From contig NZ_BSNM01000011.1 in the NCBI RefSeq assembly GCF_030159995.1, forward strand, positions 62,001 to 126,000: a DNA stretch of 64,000 bases. Direction: 5' to 3'. Shown here piece after piece: positions 26,494 to 34,948 of this stretch. Numbering within the stretch: position 1 is the first letter of the stretch; every line of letters starts with the position of its first letter. Position numbers and translations under genes: made by a program. The notes beneath the pieces are model-generated. The model did not search any database, was not told where the DNA came from, and saw only the letters and a program-made list of their open reading frames with translations. This DNA is from Litoribrevibacter albus (GTDB lineage Bacteria > Pseudomonadota > Gammaproteobacteria > Pseudomonadales > Litoribrevibacteraceae).

Positions 26494-26984
26494 TGTCGTC
26501 TTCCCACTACAAACCGAACCATGTACCTCAGCTAACGCCTTGTCTTACGGTTGAAGAACCAGAGAAGTCGATCAACTTTTATGAGCTGGCTTTTGGCTTT
26601 GAAACGATAGGCAACCCCATCGTCAAAGAAGGTTTGGTTATCTTTGCTGAAATGTTCTGTCTGGAAGCAAGAATCATGATTCAACGCCAGGGCAGCTTCA
26701 GCAGCATTTCCCAAACACCAAAACAAATCGGGACTCAACAAGGTATCGGTATTTATCTCTACATCCCGGACATTGAATCCCACTTTGAACGCGCTCAATC
26801 CTGCGGAGCAACCATTCTGTCTGAGTTGATAGACACCTTTTGGGGCGATCAGATCTACACGGCCAAAGACCTGGATGGTTATCTCTGGACCTTTGCTCAG
26901 AAGATTTCAGACCCTAATGCCATAGACGAAGACATTGCGTTCACCGACATGTGGCCGCAAGAAGTGTTGATTCAAGATGAGTAA
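26493..26984 (+). CDS. VOC (glyoxalase/bleomycin-resistance) protein
   Basis: A 163-residue protein of the vicinal oxygen chelate fold, with the paired beta-alpha-beta-beta-beta units (PCLTVEEPEKSINFYELAFGFE and IYLYIPDIESHFERAQSCGATI) typical of PhnB-like and bleomycin-resistance proteins. Relatives bind metal and a small ligand; the substrate is unknown. The start is uncertain: ATG at 26493 or 26481, with no good ribosome site because the region is inside the structured element. Confidence 0.8.
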   Translation: MSSSHYKPNHVPQLTPCLTVEEPEKSINFYELAFGFETIGNPIVKEGLVIFAEMFCLEARIMIQRQGSFSSISQTPKQIGTQQGIGIYLYIPDIESHFERAQSCGATILSELIDTFWGDQIYTAKDLDGYLWTFAQKISDPNAIDEDIAFTDMWPQEVLIQDE

Positions 26985-27022
26985 CTCAAGCACAAGAACA
27001 GCAACCCAAGCACAAAAAGAAC
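26983..27022 (+). repeat. degenerate 20-bp direct repeat
   Basis: Two adjacent 20-base units (26983-27002 and 27003-27022) share AACYCAAGCACAARAASARC-type sequence at 16 of 20 positions. They begin at the stop codon of the VOC gene. Confidence 0.5.
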
Positions 27023-27103
27023 AATCGACCCCAAAGACTGAACAATGAAGCCCTATACCTGAAACTCAACGAGTAAAGGCATCCCAAAAGACTCTTTTAC
27101 ACA

Positions 27104-27131
27104 AGAGCCCCCAAAAAAGAGCCCCCAAAAA
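27104..27131 (+). repeat. 14-bp tandem repeat, two copies
   Basis: AGAGCCCCCAAAAA is repeated exactly at 27104 and 27118 and continues as a degenerate third partial copy. It lies between convergent genes. Confidence 0.7.
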
Positions 27132-27143
27132 AGAGCCGCCCAT

Positions 27144-27167
27144 AAAAAAGCCCACCAATGGTGGGCT
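27144..27167 (-). terminator. terminator after the DUF2156 gene
   Basis: An 8-bp stem, AGCCCACC with GGTGGGCT, around AAT is preceded by A6 on the plus strand, giving a hairpin and a T-tract on the minus strand just beyond the stop of the DUF2156 gene. Confidence 0.8.
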
Positions 27168-27212
27168 AAAAACGTAATAACGCAAAAGCGGAATATCTGC
27201 CTCCAAACGAGG

Positions 27213-28220
27213 TTAAAGCAGATTCGATAGCAACAGCACGCCTAGAATATCGCGCGTTGGCAATGAGCGGCGGTGACAATAGTAAATTTTAAACTCTTCA
27301 CCACGGAAACGACTTTTCGTGAAATGTAATCCTTTAAAGTTGTATAGGAAATTACACTTGTCGTAGACAAACTTCATGATGCCTTTCAACACATTTGACT
27401 CATGTGAAGCAGGTGCATCAAGACCCGCAAGAGGAATCAGACCAAGGTCAATACGTTCTACACCTTCCTCTTTAAACACCTCCATCGCATGTAACATTAA
27501 GGTATACCAGATACCTTGTTTGAAAGACGCACATGCACGAGAAATGTTAGGCACATAACTAACAATTTTATTGTTCTCATAAATCGGATCAAAGAAGATG
27601 AAGCCAACAGGCTCACCATCCTGATACGCATAGAAGCTACGAGAACCTTCCTTATAGTCCATGCTCATAGGACGAATAAGGAAATTAATTTCTTTCTTAC
27701 TCACTTTACGAGTTTGCAACCACGCCTTGGAAATCTCTTTCGTGCGCTGCTCTGCATAACTTTCTTTTACTTCGATACCACGCTTTTCCGCTTGGTTAAG
27801 CGCAGTTCGCAAAACTTGCTTCTTCTTACCTTTAAGCGACCACTTCGTCAGATCAATAAAAGACTCGATACCAAACTGTGTTGAGTTATAACCAAATCGG
27901 TTGTGCATCATAACGGCTACGTCTTCAGATGCCTGAACAAAGGAAGTGTTTGGATGCTTATTCAAAAATTGAGCAACCAAATGCTCTCTGTGCTCTGGAG
28001 CGCAGATCGGGTCACCCAGTACAAAAGACACACCAAATTTTTGTTTGTAGCCAATGAAACCAACACCTGGCAGATCAAAATACTTCATACCTGGCTGCAT
28101 AGCAGAATAAGACTGGCTATGACCACCGAATTGCTTTAAGTACTCAACGCGTTCAGAAAGAGAGAAGCCACTAAATCCAGTGAGCGCCTTCCCCGAGACA
28201 AGAATTGATTGATCTTCCAT
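27213..28220 (-). CDS. DUF2156 / phosphatidylglycerol lysyltransferase C-domain protein
   Basis: A 335-residue soluble protein equal to the GNAT-like catalytic domain of the MprF/DUF2156 family, without the membrane half of MprF. Family marks are GVGFIGYKQKFGVSFVLGDPICAPEH near residue 55 and the C-terminal VERIDLGLIPLAGLD and NLKGLHFTKSRFRGEEFKIY-like region. Members transfer aminoacyl groups from aminoacyl-tRNA or act in lipid modification. It is in one operon with the methyltransferase upstream (70-base gap). Its acceptor is unknown. Confidence 0.8.
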   Translation of the reverse strand: MEDQSILVSGKALTGFSGFSLSERVEYLKQFGGHSQSYSAMQPGMKYFDLPGVGFIGYKQKFGVSFVLGDPICAPEHREHLVAQFLNKHPNTSFVQASEDVAVMMHNRFGYNSTQFGIESFIDLTKWSLKGKKKQVLRTALNQAEKRGIEVKESYAEQRTKEISKAWLQTRKVSKKEINFLIRPMSMDYKEGSRSFYAYQDGEPVGFIFFDPIYENNKIVSYVPNISRACASFKQGIWYTLMLHAMEVFKEEGVERIDLGLIPLAGLDAPASHESNVLKGIMKFVYDKCNFLYNFKGLHFTKSRFRGEEFKIYYCHRRSLPTRDILGVLLLSNLL

Positions 28221-28290
28221 TGTTCCGCCCTCTATTTTTATTCTTATTGTTTTTAAGAGTCCTGAAGACTCAGATCTATGCCATTACTGC

Positions 28291-28938
28291 TTAGGCAGCT
28301 TTGCGCCCTAAAATCGACCAATAGGCATTAAATTTTAAAAAGCTGAACGGTTTCTTGTCTTCAATATCCAATCCGGCTTTTTTCATAACTTCTGGGTAGT
28401 TATACACTTCGTGCAGTGCATTCTTGGTGAAGGCAACAAAAATCAATACAGCGCCATACCAATAAGCTTTCTTCAAGGTACGAACCAAAACATTGCCCGT
28501 TGGATACATAAAGTCACCAACAACCACATGACCACCCGGCTTACATAGACTGATTAAATGATTTAAAACGTCTGGCATCATTGATTTGTTGAAAACATTC
28601 AGGAAGAAGTTCGCAACCACCATGTCGTACTGTTCAATTTCATCAACTTTGAAAATATCATTGTGAACCTGACGAACCGTCACTTGGATATTTTCTTTCT
28701 CTAACAGCTTCTGGAAGTTATCCAGCATGGTTTTAGACAGATCAACAACCGTAACGTCAGCACCCAACTTAGCCGCATGAATAGCATCTCGGCCGTGGCC
28801 AACACCAGCAAATAGTACTTTCTGTCCAGGTTTTAGGCGATCCAGATTGGCAATTTTACAGTTTTCAATTTGTTGACCACTGTAGACTCTGCCAAGAAAG
28901 TCATAGATAGGTCCGATCCACTTATAGTTATCACGCAT
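28291..28938 (-). CDS. class I SAM-dependent methyltransferase
   Basis: A 215-residue methyltransferase with motif I VLFAGVGHGRDAIHAA, a D at the end of strand 2 (VTVVDLSKTML) and a motif near YDMVVANFF. A hydrophobic segment (about 155-175) close to the C-terminus suggests that it associates with the membrane or a lipid substrate. Its operon partner is a DUF2156 acyl-transfer-type protein; together they may modify a lipid or amine-bearing membrane compound. Neither protein can be assigned to a known pathway from sequence alone. Confidence 0.8.
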   Translation of the reverse strand: MRDNYKWIGPIYDFLGRVYSGQQIENCKIANLDRLKPGQKVLFAGVGHGRDAIHAAKLGADVTVVDLSKTMLDNFQKLLEKENIQVTVRQVHNDIFKVDEIEQYDMVVANFFLNVFNKSMMPDVLNHLISLCKPGGHVVVGDFMYPTGNVLVRTLKKAYWYGAVLIFVAFTKNALHEVYNYPEVMKKAGLDIEDKKPFSFLKFNAYWSILGRKAA

Positions 28939-29153
28939 TGGTATGCTTCCGTATTGTTATTATTTTTGGAACATATTGTTGTTATATCTTGTTCAGCACT
29001 AAGACTAATGCTTGCACTTGAGTCCTTCAAGCCAAAAATTTAGATAATTGTGAATTAATGCTCATTTTGATCAAAGGAGTCATTTGTTGTGGATAAACGG
29101 CATCCCAACAAACTCTTAAAACTACTCCCTTTATAAGAAAAGGCTATAAATCG

Positions 29154-29176
29154 AAAAAAATTGATATAGATATCAA
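29154..29176 (-). terminator. AT-rich hairpin terminator
   Basis: TTGATATAGATATCAA is a perfect 7-bp palindrome with a 2-base spacer. On the minus strand it is followed by T7, directly beyond the stop codon of the zinc-ribbon methyltransferase gene. Confidence 0.6.
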
Positions 29177-29191
29177 GCTATTATCCGCTCT

Positions 29192-29884
29192 TTATTCACC
29201 ATCCTTCCTAAACACAACAACATCCTGACTTTCAAACTCACAATCCAACTGATGGTGCTGCGCCAGCCACTCGAACGTCGACTCACTATAAAAGCAGATA
29301 TGGGTTGGATCGTTCTTATAGTGCCATTGGCCAAATGCATCACGATTGATCACCCGCTTTGTCATCATAACGATGATCCCACCAGGATTAACCAACTCAA
29401 CTAATTTGGAAAACACCTGATCAGGTGCAGCTACATGCTCTATCACTTCGGTGCACGTAATAAAGTCATAGCTTTGAGCCAATACATCCAGGTTTGCCGC
29501 ATAGTACGGATCGTAGACAGACATCGCATACCCAGCATCGCTCAACATCCCAGCTAACACCGGCCCTGGGCCACAGCCAAAGTCGAGACCGGAAGCCGGT
29601 GCAGTAACGCGGTTCACCACAGGTGTCAGTGCTCTTGATAGAAAATTTCGATAACCCTGGTCGTCAGACACGTTTTGATGAAGATCGTATTCAGACTTTT
29701 CTTGCTCAGGAGATAAATGATAAGAAGAAGGAACAAACACCAAATGACATTCGCCACATTGCAAGTAAGGTCGCTTTCGATCCTGCCAATAGGGTTGAGG
29801 CTTTGAACTTGAGCACAACGGACAGTGAAGAGAGTCTACGGATAGCTCTGCAAAATGATCTTTGTGAGATTTTCGTCGGGCCAT
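29192..29884 (-). CDS. zinc-ribbon class I methyltransferase
   Basis: A 230-residue protein with an N-terminal zinc ribbon (CPLC and CGEC, about residues 18-42) followed by a SAM-binding domain (GLDFGCGPGPVL, then FITCTEVIEHV). This layout is known in several C- and O-methyltransferases and in uncharacterised conserved proteins. Its start overlaps the stop of the small zinc-ribbon protein encoded upstream (TAATG), which implies coupled translation. The substrate is unknown. Confidence 0.82.
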   Translation of the reverse strand: MARRKSHKDHFAELSVDSLHCPLCSSSKPQPYWQDRKRPYLQCGECHLVFVPSSYHLSPEQEKSEYDLHQNVSDDQGYRNFLSRALTPVVNRVTAPASGLDFGCGPGPVLAGMLSDAGYAMSVYDPYYAANLDVLAQSYDFITCTEVIEHVAAPDQVFSKLVELVNPGGIIVMMTKRVINRDAFGQWHYKNDPTHICFYSESTFEWLAQHHQLDCEFESQDVVVFRKDGE

Positions 29885-30081
29885 TAATGCGCCTTTACCT
29901 TAACTTCACCACAGCGGGCACAACGATAGACGGTTACTAATTTACCGGACTTCACATCAAACTGTTTTTTCTTATCTATTTCCCACTTATGGAAACCACT
30001 TTTGCACAAGGTTTTACCCTTGGCTTTTTCTTTGGCTTTCTGTTTAGGGTCGGGGCGTTTGAATTGAATGACATTTCCCAT
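29884..30081 (-). CDS. small basic zinc-ribbon protein
   Basis: A 65-residue lysine-rich protein with a C-terminal CRCARCGEV-like zinc ribbon (cysteines about 28, 54 and 57, with a histidine near 31) and a basic N-terminus. It may bind nucleic acid or a protein partner. Its last base overlaps the start of the zinc-ribbon methyltransferase, so the two probably work together, for instance as substrate adaptor and enzyme. Function unknown. Confidence 0.7.
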   Translation of the reverse strand: MGNVIQFKRPDPKQKAKEKAKGKTLCKSGFHKWEIDKKKQFDVKSGKLVTVYRCARCGEVKVKAH

Positions 30082-30295
30082 ACGGTTCTCAATCTAAAAT
30101 ACAACTGACCGGATACCAGTAATTTTCATCATTCATCACTGGTTTATCCGAATAGCAGACGTTATCATGCGCACCATTGAATTACACCTGATCTAGGACA
30201 CAAGCTTTACCCGCCTATTTGGCACAATACCCCGTCCTACCAAGCATTCTTAGCAAATTACACAGACACGACTTAATACGCAGACCTATATTATC

Positions 30296-32227
30296 ATGAT
30301 CAATCCAGACGCATTGGCTCAATTGAAGCAACTCAAGCAAGAAATTAAAGCAAGCAAGCCCGTCTTTAAAGGCACCATTAAAGCCACCTCCACCAAGTTT
30401 GGATTCGTTATTCTCGAAGATGATCGTGAAATCTTTTTGCCACCCGATGAATATCAAAAAGTATTACCGGGTGATGCCGTAGAAGTTGCGCTGTTAAATG
30501 CAGATCAAGACAAACCAAGTGCAGAAATTGAGAAGTTAATTAAGAGCGATGTAAAAACCTTAATTGGTCGATACATTGTGAAAGGCAAAGGTCACTTTAT
30601 CGATGCAGAAATCGGCCGTGCCAATCGTTGGATTTTTATCCCACCCAACAAACGTAAAGATGCCAAAGAAGGCGACTATTTAGAATGTAAACTGATTCGT
30701 CATCCCTTCAAGAACGATGGGAAGGCACAAGCAGAAGTAGTCTCTGTACTCGGGAACGATACAACGCCGGGAATCGAAGAAGCGTTGACCATTCGCCGCT
30801 ATCAGTTAGCCGATGCTTTTCCTGAAGCCGTGATTGCACAAGCCGCTCAACTGAAAGAAGCCGGTTTGGAAGCACTGGTTTCCCAAGCCGAAGACTTCAC
30901 AAGCATTCCTTTTGTCACGATTGATTCTGCCAACACACAAGATATGGATGATGCGTTATACGCTGAAGCCAATGACAATGGCTATGTATTAAAGGTTGCC
31001 ATTGCCGATCCTAGTAGCCTAGTAGAAGAAAACTCCCCGATTGATTTAGAAGCCAAACGCAGAGCCACTTCAACCTATCTGGTGGATCAATCACTTCCGA
31101 TGATGCCTAAAGAGCTATCAACCGATTTGTGTTCGTTGGTACCTAATGCGCCTCGTCTGGCGTTGTTAGCCAGTTTCCAGATCGACAACAATGGCGTCAT
31201 CGTCGAGAAAAGTTTTACAAAAGGCGCGGTCCAATCTCATGCAAAACTAAGTTACAGCGATGTAGCTGAGTTCCTGGATCAAGGTACCAACGGCACCATT
31301 ACAGAACACAGTGATGATGTAGTTACCTCCCTGAAAACACTTCAGCAGGTTGCAGAACTACTTAAGCAGCAGCGCCCAACACAAGTACTGCCTGATCGAC
31401 CAGATTTTCGTATCCATCTGGATGACGATAAGAAAGTCAGTCACATCGAGCGCATTAACAAAACATCGGCGCATAAGTTGGTCGAAGAATGTATGGTCGC
31501 CACAAACTTCCAGATTGCGTCTTTCCTAAATGAAAACCAACTGGCAGCGTTGTACATCAACCACGCGGGTATCCGTGAAGACCGAATCGAGCTGATTCAA
31601 AAAGTCACCAAAGAACACGGTTTAGACGTTTCCAGTGATCAACTGAGAACACCAAAAGCGTATCAGCAAGTTCTTCAACAAGCTGACGAGCTGAATCTTG
31701 AAATCCCTCTGGCTCAGCTGATCAATCGCAATATGGAACGCAGTGAAATGACACTCGACGCCAAGCCTCACGTAGGAATGGCGCTTGAATGTTATACCAC
31801 AGGCACGTCACCAATTCGTAAATACAATGATTTGGTAATTCACCGAATTTTATCGGCGCACCTGACTCAATCCACACAACCAAAAGTTTCAGTGGAACTT
31901 GCCCAGTCGATTCAGGAGCAACAACTGCAGTCACGATCCGCAGCTAATGACCTAGAACAATGGATGAAGTGCCAATTTTCCGAAACACTGAAAGGTCAAA
32001 CCTTCGACGCACAGATCTGTGGTGTTAACAGTGCGGGCTTCCACGCTCGAATTGAAGACAATGGCATTGAAGGCTTTATCAACGCAAAAGAGTTGAACAC
32101 AACCTTCAATCAGGAACTGATGGAACACACTACCGAAACCACACGTTATCAATTGCAGATGCCTGTGACCGTAAAAGTGAAAGACGTTAACTGGGATCGC
32201 AAGCAAGTGGTTTTCACTCTGGTGTAA
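30296..32227 (+). CDS. rnb: exoribonuclease II
   Basis: Processive 3'-to-5' hydrolysis of single-stranded RNA. At 643 residues it is the length of Escherichia coli RNase II. It has an N-terminal cold-shock domain (about 20-65), a second one (about 85-150), the RNB domain with metal aspartates D210, D216, D218 and D219 (IDSANTQDMDDAL), and a C-terminal S1 domain (about 560-640). The spacing of those aspartates is that of RNase II. It lacks the lysine-rich tail of RNase R. No clear Shine-Dalgarno was seen before the ATG. Confidence 0.93.
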   Translation: MINPDALAQLKQLKQEIKASKPVFKGTIKATSTKFGFVILEDDREIFLPPDEYQKVLPGDAVEVALLNADQDKPSAEIEKLIKSDVKTLIGRYIVKGKGHFIDAEIGRANRWIFIPPNKRKDAKEGDYLECKLIRHPFKNDGKAQAEVVSVLGNDTTPGIEEALTIRRYQLADAFPEAVIAQAAQLKEAGLEALVSQAEDFTSIPFVTIDSANTQDMDDALYAEANDNGYVLKVAIADPSSLVEENSPIDLEAKRRATSTYLVDQSLPMMPKELSTDLCSLVPNAPRLALLASFQIDNNGVIVEKSFTKGAVQSHAKLSYSDVAEFLDQGTNGTITEHSDDVVTSLKTLQQVAELLKQQRPTQVLPDRPDFRIHLDDDKKVSHIERINKTSAHKLVEECMVATNFQIASFLNENQLAALYINHAGIREDRIELIQKVTKEHGLDVSSDQLRTPKAYQQVLQQADELNLEIPLAQLINRNMERSEMTLDAKPHVGMALECYTTGTSPIRKYNDLVIHRILSAHLTQSTQPKVSVELAQSIQEQQLQSRSAANDLEQWMKCQFSETLKGQTFDAQICGVNSAGFHARIEDNGIEGFINAKELNTTFNQELMEHTTETTRYQLQMPVTVKVKDVNWDRKQVVFTLV

Positions 32228-32259
32228 TTAATTCCATTAACCCTTTCTGTGTTCTACAA

Positions 32260-32321
32260 AGAGTGGTCTACCAGCGCATAACCCAAGGTAACAACGACCT
32301 TGAGTTATGGCAGACCACTCT
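32260..32321 (+). other. 62-base imperfect hairpin after rnb
   Basis: AGAGTGGTCT (32260-32269) pairs with AGACCACTCT (32312-32321), and further in CATAACCCAAGGT pairs with ACCTTGAGTTATG with one mismatch. An internal bulge separates the two helices. There is no U-tract. It lies between the rnb stop and the next gene. Confidence 0.7.
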
Positions 32322-32341
32322 GAACGACACCAAACATCCCC

Positions 32342-33559
32342 ATGAGCACAACCCAACACGACCATTGGCAAACCACCGAAGATCTTCTTCCGATCATTAC
32401 TCGGCTGGATCAACTGCTCCACACCCATGAATCGATCTGGAAACCAGAGCCCTTTCAGCATCTACACTTGCCCTGGCAAGCCTTATACCCAGAACTGTCT
32501 GAACGATTGTTGGCATTAACGAACGACGAATTAGACACACTGCAAACCCAACCGGAACAATTGATCGCGTTAGTCGACGAATGTTTGTCGCTCAACGAAC
32601 AGCTGCTCTCATCGACGCAGGTGCCCTCGTTGGCCAATCGATCGCACTTAAATCAAATTCCGGATCGATTGAAATCTGGTATTCCTGGGCGTAAGTGGCA
32701 TCAAATAGAAGCCTTTGTTCAACAGCTTCCACATGCACACAGATACACCGACTGGTGCTGTGGAAAAGGCCACTTAGCTCGCCTGATACACGCCCAACAC
32801 CAATGCCCGGTATCAGGGCTGGAATATGATCAGTCATTGTGCGAGAAAGGCAATCAGCTGTCAGAGAAGTTCCAAAGCCAAGTCCAGATTATTCAACAGG
32901 ATGTCTTAGACGTTATTTCAGACAGGTCGGTGTTTCAGGGCCACCAGACGGCACTCCATGCCTGTGGCGATTTACACAAGTCGGTGTTACGTCAGTCAGT
33001 GGAAAACAAGGCTCACAGCTTAACCATTTCACCTTGTTGTTATCATTTAACGTCTGACAAGTTGTACCAACGCATTTCCTCCTTTCAAGGAAAGCTGTCT
33101 TTATCGCAACAAGATCTCAAACTCGCCGTGCAGGAAACAGTCACCGCACCTTCACGTGATCAACGTAATCGGCGCACTTTGAAGCATTGGCGTTTGGCGT
33201 TTGATTTACTACAGCGAGACGTTACCGGCAATTCTGAGTATGCGCCATGCCCATCAACGCCCTACTCGATTATTCCACAGGGTTTCACAGCGCTGGTCGC
33301 TGATTTTGCCAGGCACCTTGATATCGAAATTCCTGGAGACTGCGATTACCAGAAGTATCTTGATCAGGCCGAACGCCGTCTTCATCAAATTGAACGGCTG
33401 GAGCTTGGCCGACAAGCCTTTCGGAGAACGCTGGAACTCTGGTTGGTTTATGACAGGGCATTATTTCTTGCGGAAAGTGGCTATCAGGTTAAGGTCGGCA
33501 CCTTTTGTGAGCGATCATTGACACCACGCAACCTTCTCATTCAGGCAAAACGCATATAA
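32342..33559 (+). CDS. Methyltransf_32-type SAM methyltransferase
   Basis: A 405-residue protein with an N-terminal helical domain (to about 110) and a methyltransferase core (about 120-260) of the PF13679 type. Visible marks are [15 protein letters not shown] for [16 protein letters not shown], and SPCCYH, a cysteine-rich segment shared by this family, which includes GSTCD-like proteins. Its substrate in bacteria is unclear, perhaps RNA or a thiol compound. It lies 114 bases after rnb, beyond the hairpin. Confidence 0.82.
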
Positions 33560-33639
33560 TCAACGAGAGGTATCAGTATGTTCCTCCGTATTGTTGCCTC
33601 AATCGCATCATCCATCATGAGTTTGACCGAGTACTGCCT

Positions 33640-34194
33640 ATGCTAAATTCCAACCCTCTCTACCAAGCCATTGATAAGCAACACCAACAGCTTGGCGAAC
33701 TGTTCGTCATGCATCAAGAAGCCTTATTACTACAAAACATTGAGCTGGCCATTGAAATCTTCTACAGCTACAAGTCCCTTCAAGTAGCACACTTAACCTT
33801 TGAAAATGACACATTACTGCCCGAGTTGGCGAAGTTACCAGAGACTCGTTGGCCACATACCCTGTACGTTCATGAACACAACAAGGTACGTGATTTACTG
33901 GATAAAAACGTTAACGCCCTAAATCAAACTCAAAACTTGCTCAAAGATCAAAGCACGACTCCACAACAATATCGACGATGGGTGATCGATCTTTTTGAAC
34001 AACAAAAATCCCTTAAAAATGTATTGGAACACCATGAGCAAAGAGAAGAGCAAGGGATGCTAGCTGAGTTATTTGAGCACTTGGACCCGGCTCGCGTGAC
34101 CCGTTTAGCAGAGGGATTGGAAGCCTTCACTCAACCAGAACTGGATATTGTTTTCAGTAAAAGTGCTTCCTGGCTTAAACAGCTGAACGGCTAA
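33640..34194 (+). CDS. hemerythrin-like protein
   Basis: A 184-residue helical protein with metal-ligand residues in the hemerythrin pattern: H in QQHQQLG, HLTFENDTLLPEL, YVHEHNKVRDLL and VLEHHEQREEQGM. It should bind a diiron centre and sense or store oxygen or help repair iron centres. The helix pattern is slightly diverged from classical hemerythrins. It may be in the same transcript as the methyltransferase upstream (80-base gap). Confidence 0.7.
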   Translation: MLNSNPLYQAIDKQHQQLGELFVMHQEALLLQNIELAIEIFYSYKSLQVAHLTFENDTLLPELAKLPETRWPHTLYVHEHNKVRDLLDKNVNALNQTQNLLKDQSTTPQQYRRWVIDLFEQQKSLKNVLEHHEQREEQGMLAELFEHLDPARVTRLAEGLEAFTQPELDIVFSKSASWLKQLNG

Positions 34195-34218
34195 TACGAT
34201 CAGCTGATATCAGGTTCT

Positions 34219-34275
34219 TTTACATACCACAAGCGTTTACATACCAAGTACATTTACATACCAAGAGCTTTTACA
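34219..34275 (+). repeat. 17-bp tandem repeat, about 3.4 copies
   Basis: The core TTTACATACC starts at 34219, 34236 and 34253, with a partial fourth at 34270. The rest of each 17-base unit varies. It lies between the hemerythrin gene and the convergent flavin reductase gene, a region with no coding sense. Confidence 0.85.
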
Positions 34276-34294
34276 GATCGCCAAACAGCCTGGA

Positions 34295-34903
34295 TTACTC
34301 CGGACGAGGCACGGAAATAATGTCCCCCAACGATGCGTATTCACTGGCCCCTAAACGACCAATGGGATCAACGGATTTCGCATCCACTTGCAGCCTCGGT
34401 TCCAGAGTAGCAACACGCTCCGATAAATACACCGACTGAATCTCACCAAATACCAAGCCTTGAGCGTTGTTGCCCATCTCTTGAATTTCATAGAGTGAAC
34501 AATGCATCGCCACATCACATTGTTCCACACGCGGTAATGCTTTCCCCCAATCATCGGTCAGAGTCAGGTCAATATGCGCCATTTCAGACTCACCGTAATC
34601 CAAGGTTCTTGCTGTCTCAGTCATCGGACCAGCTAAATGCGAACCAGCAATATGAAGGACAAAGTCCTTGGTGCGTTCAATGTTTCTTCGCGTATCTTTC
34701 ACTTCACCGGAAGGCTTCTTCCCCACAGAAAACATAATGATGGGAGGATTACTGCAAACTGCAGTAAAAAACGAATACGGCGCCAGGTTGTAATTTCCAC
34801 CTTCATTTTGAGTCAACACCCAAGCCACTGGACGAGGAATAATCGTCTGAGTCATTAAATGATAGGCTTGGGGGCCGACCAACGAATCCATGTCGATAAT
34901 CAT
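34295..34903 (-). CDS. flavin reductase family (FMN-binding split barrel) protein
   Basis: A 202-residue protein of the flavin reductase-like split barrel. Visible are IIPRPVAWVLTQNEGGNYNLAPYSFF for FMN and substrate, PPIIMFSVGKKPSGEVKDTRRNI, and HCSLYEIQEMG in the second half. Members of this subgroup (DUF447/Flavoredoxin type) reduce flavin with NAD(P)H or act as flavoproteins. The partner monooxygenase is not nearby. It is upstream of nothing obvious and is probably transcribed alone. Confidence 0.85.
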   Translation of the reverse strand: MIIDMDSLVGPQAYHLMTQTIIPRPVAWVLTQNEGGNYNLAPYSFFTAVCSNPPIIMFSVGKKPSGEVKDTRRNIERTKDFVLHIAGSHLAGPMTETARTLDYGESEMAHIDLTLTDDWGKALPRVEQCDVAMHCSLYEIQEMGNNAQGLVFGEIQSVYLSERVATLEPRLQVDAKSVDPIGRLGASEYASLGDIISVPRPE

Positions 34904-34948
34904 TATCTGATCCTTAATGTATAAATCGAATACGATGCCAATAGAACG

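Noticed and set aside
32237-32461. A minus-strand frame over the hairpin after rnb
   Set aside because: It lies antisense to the start of the methyltransferase gene and its protein-like look comes from the inverted repeat.
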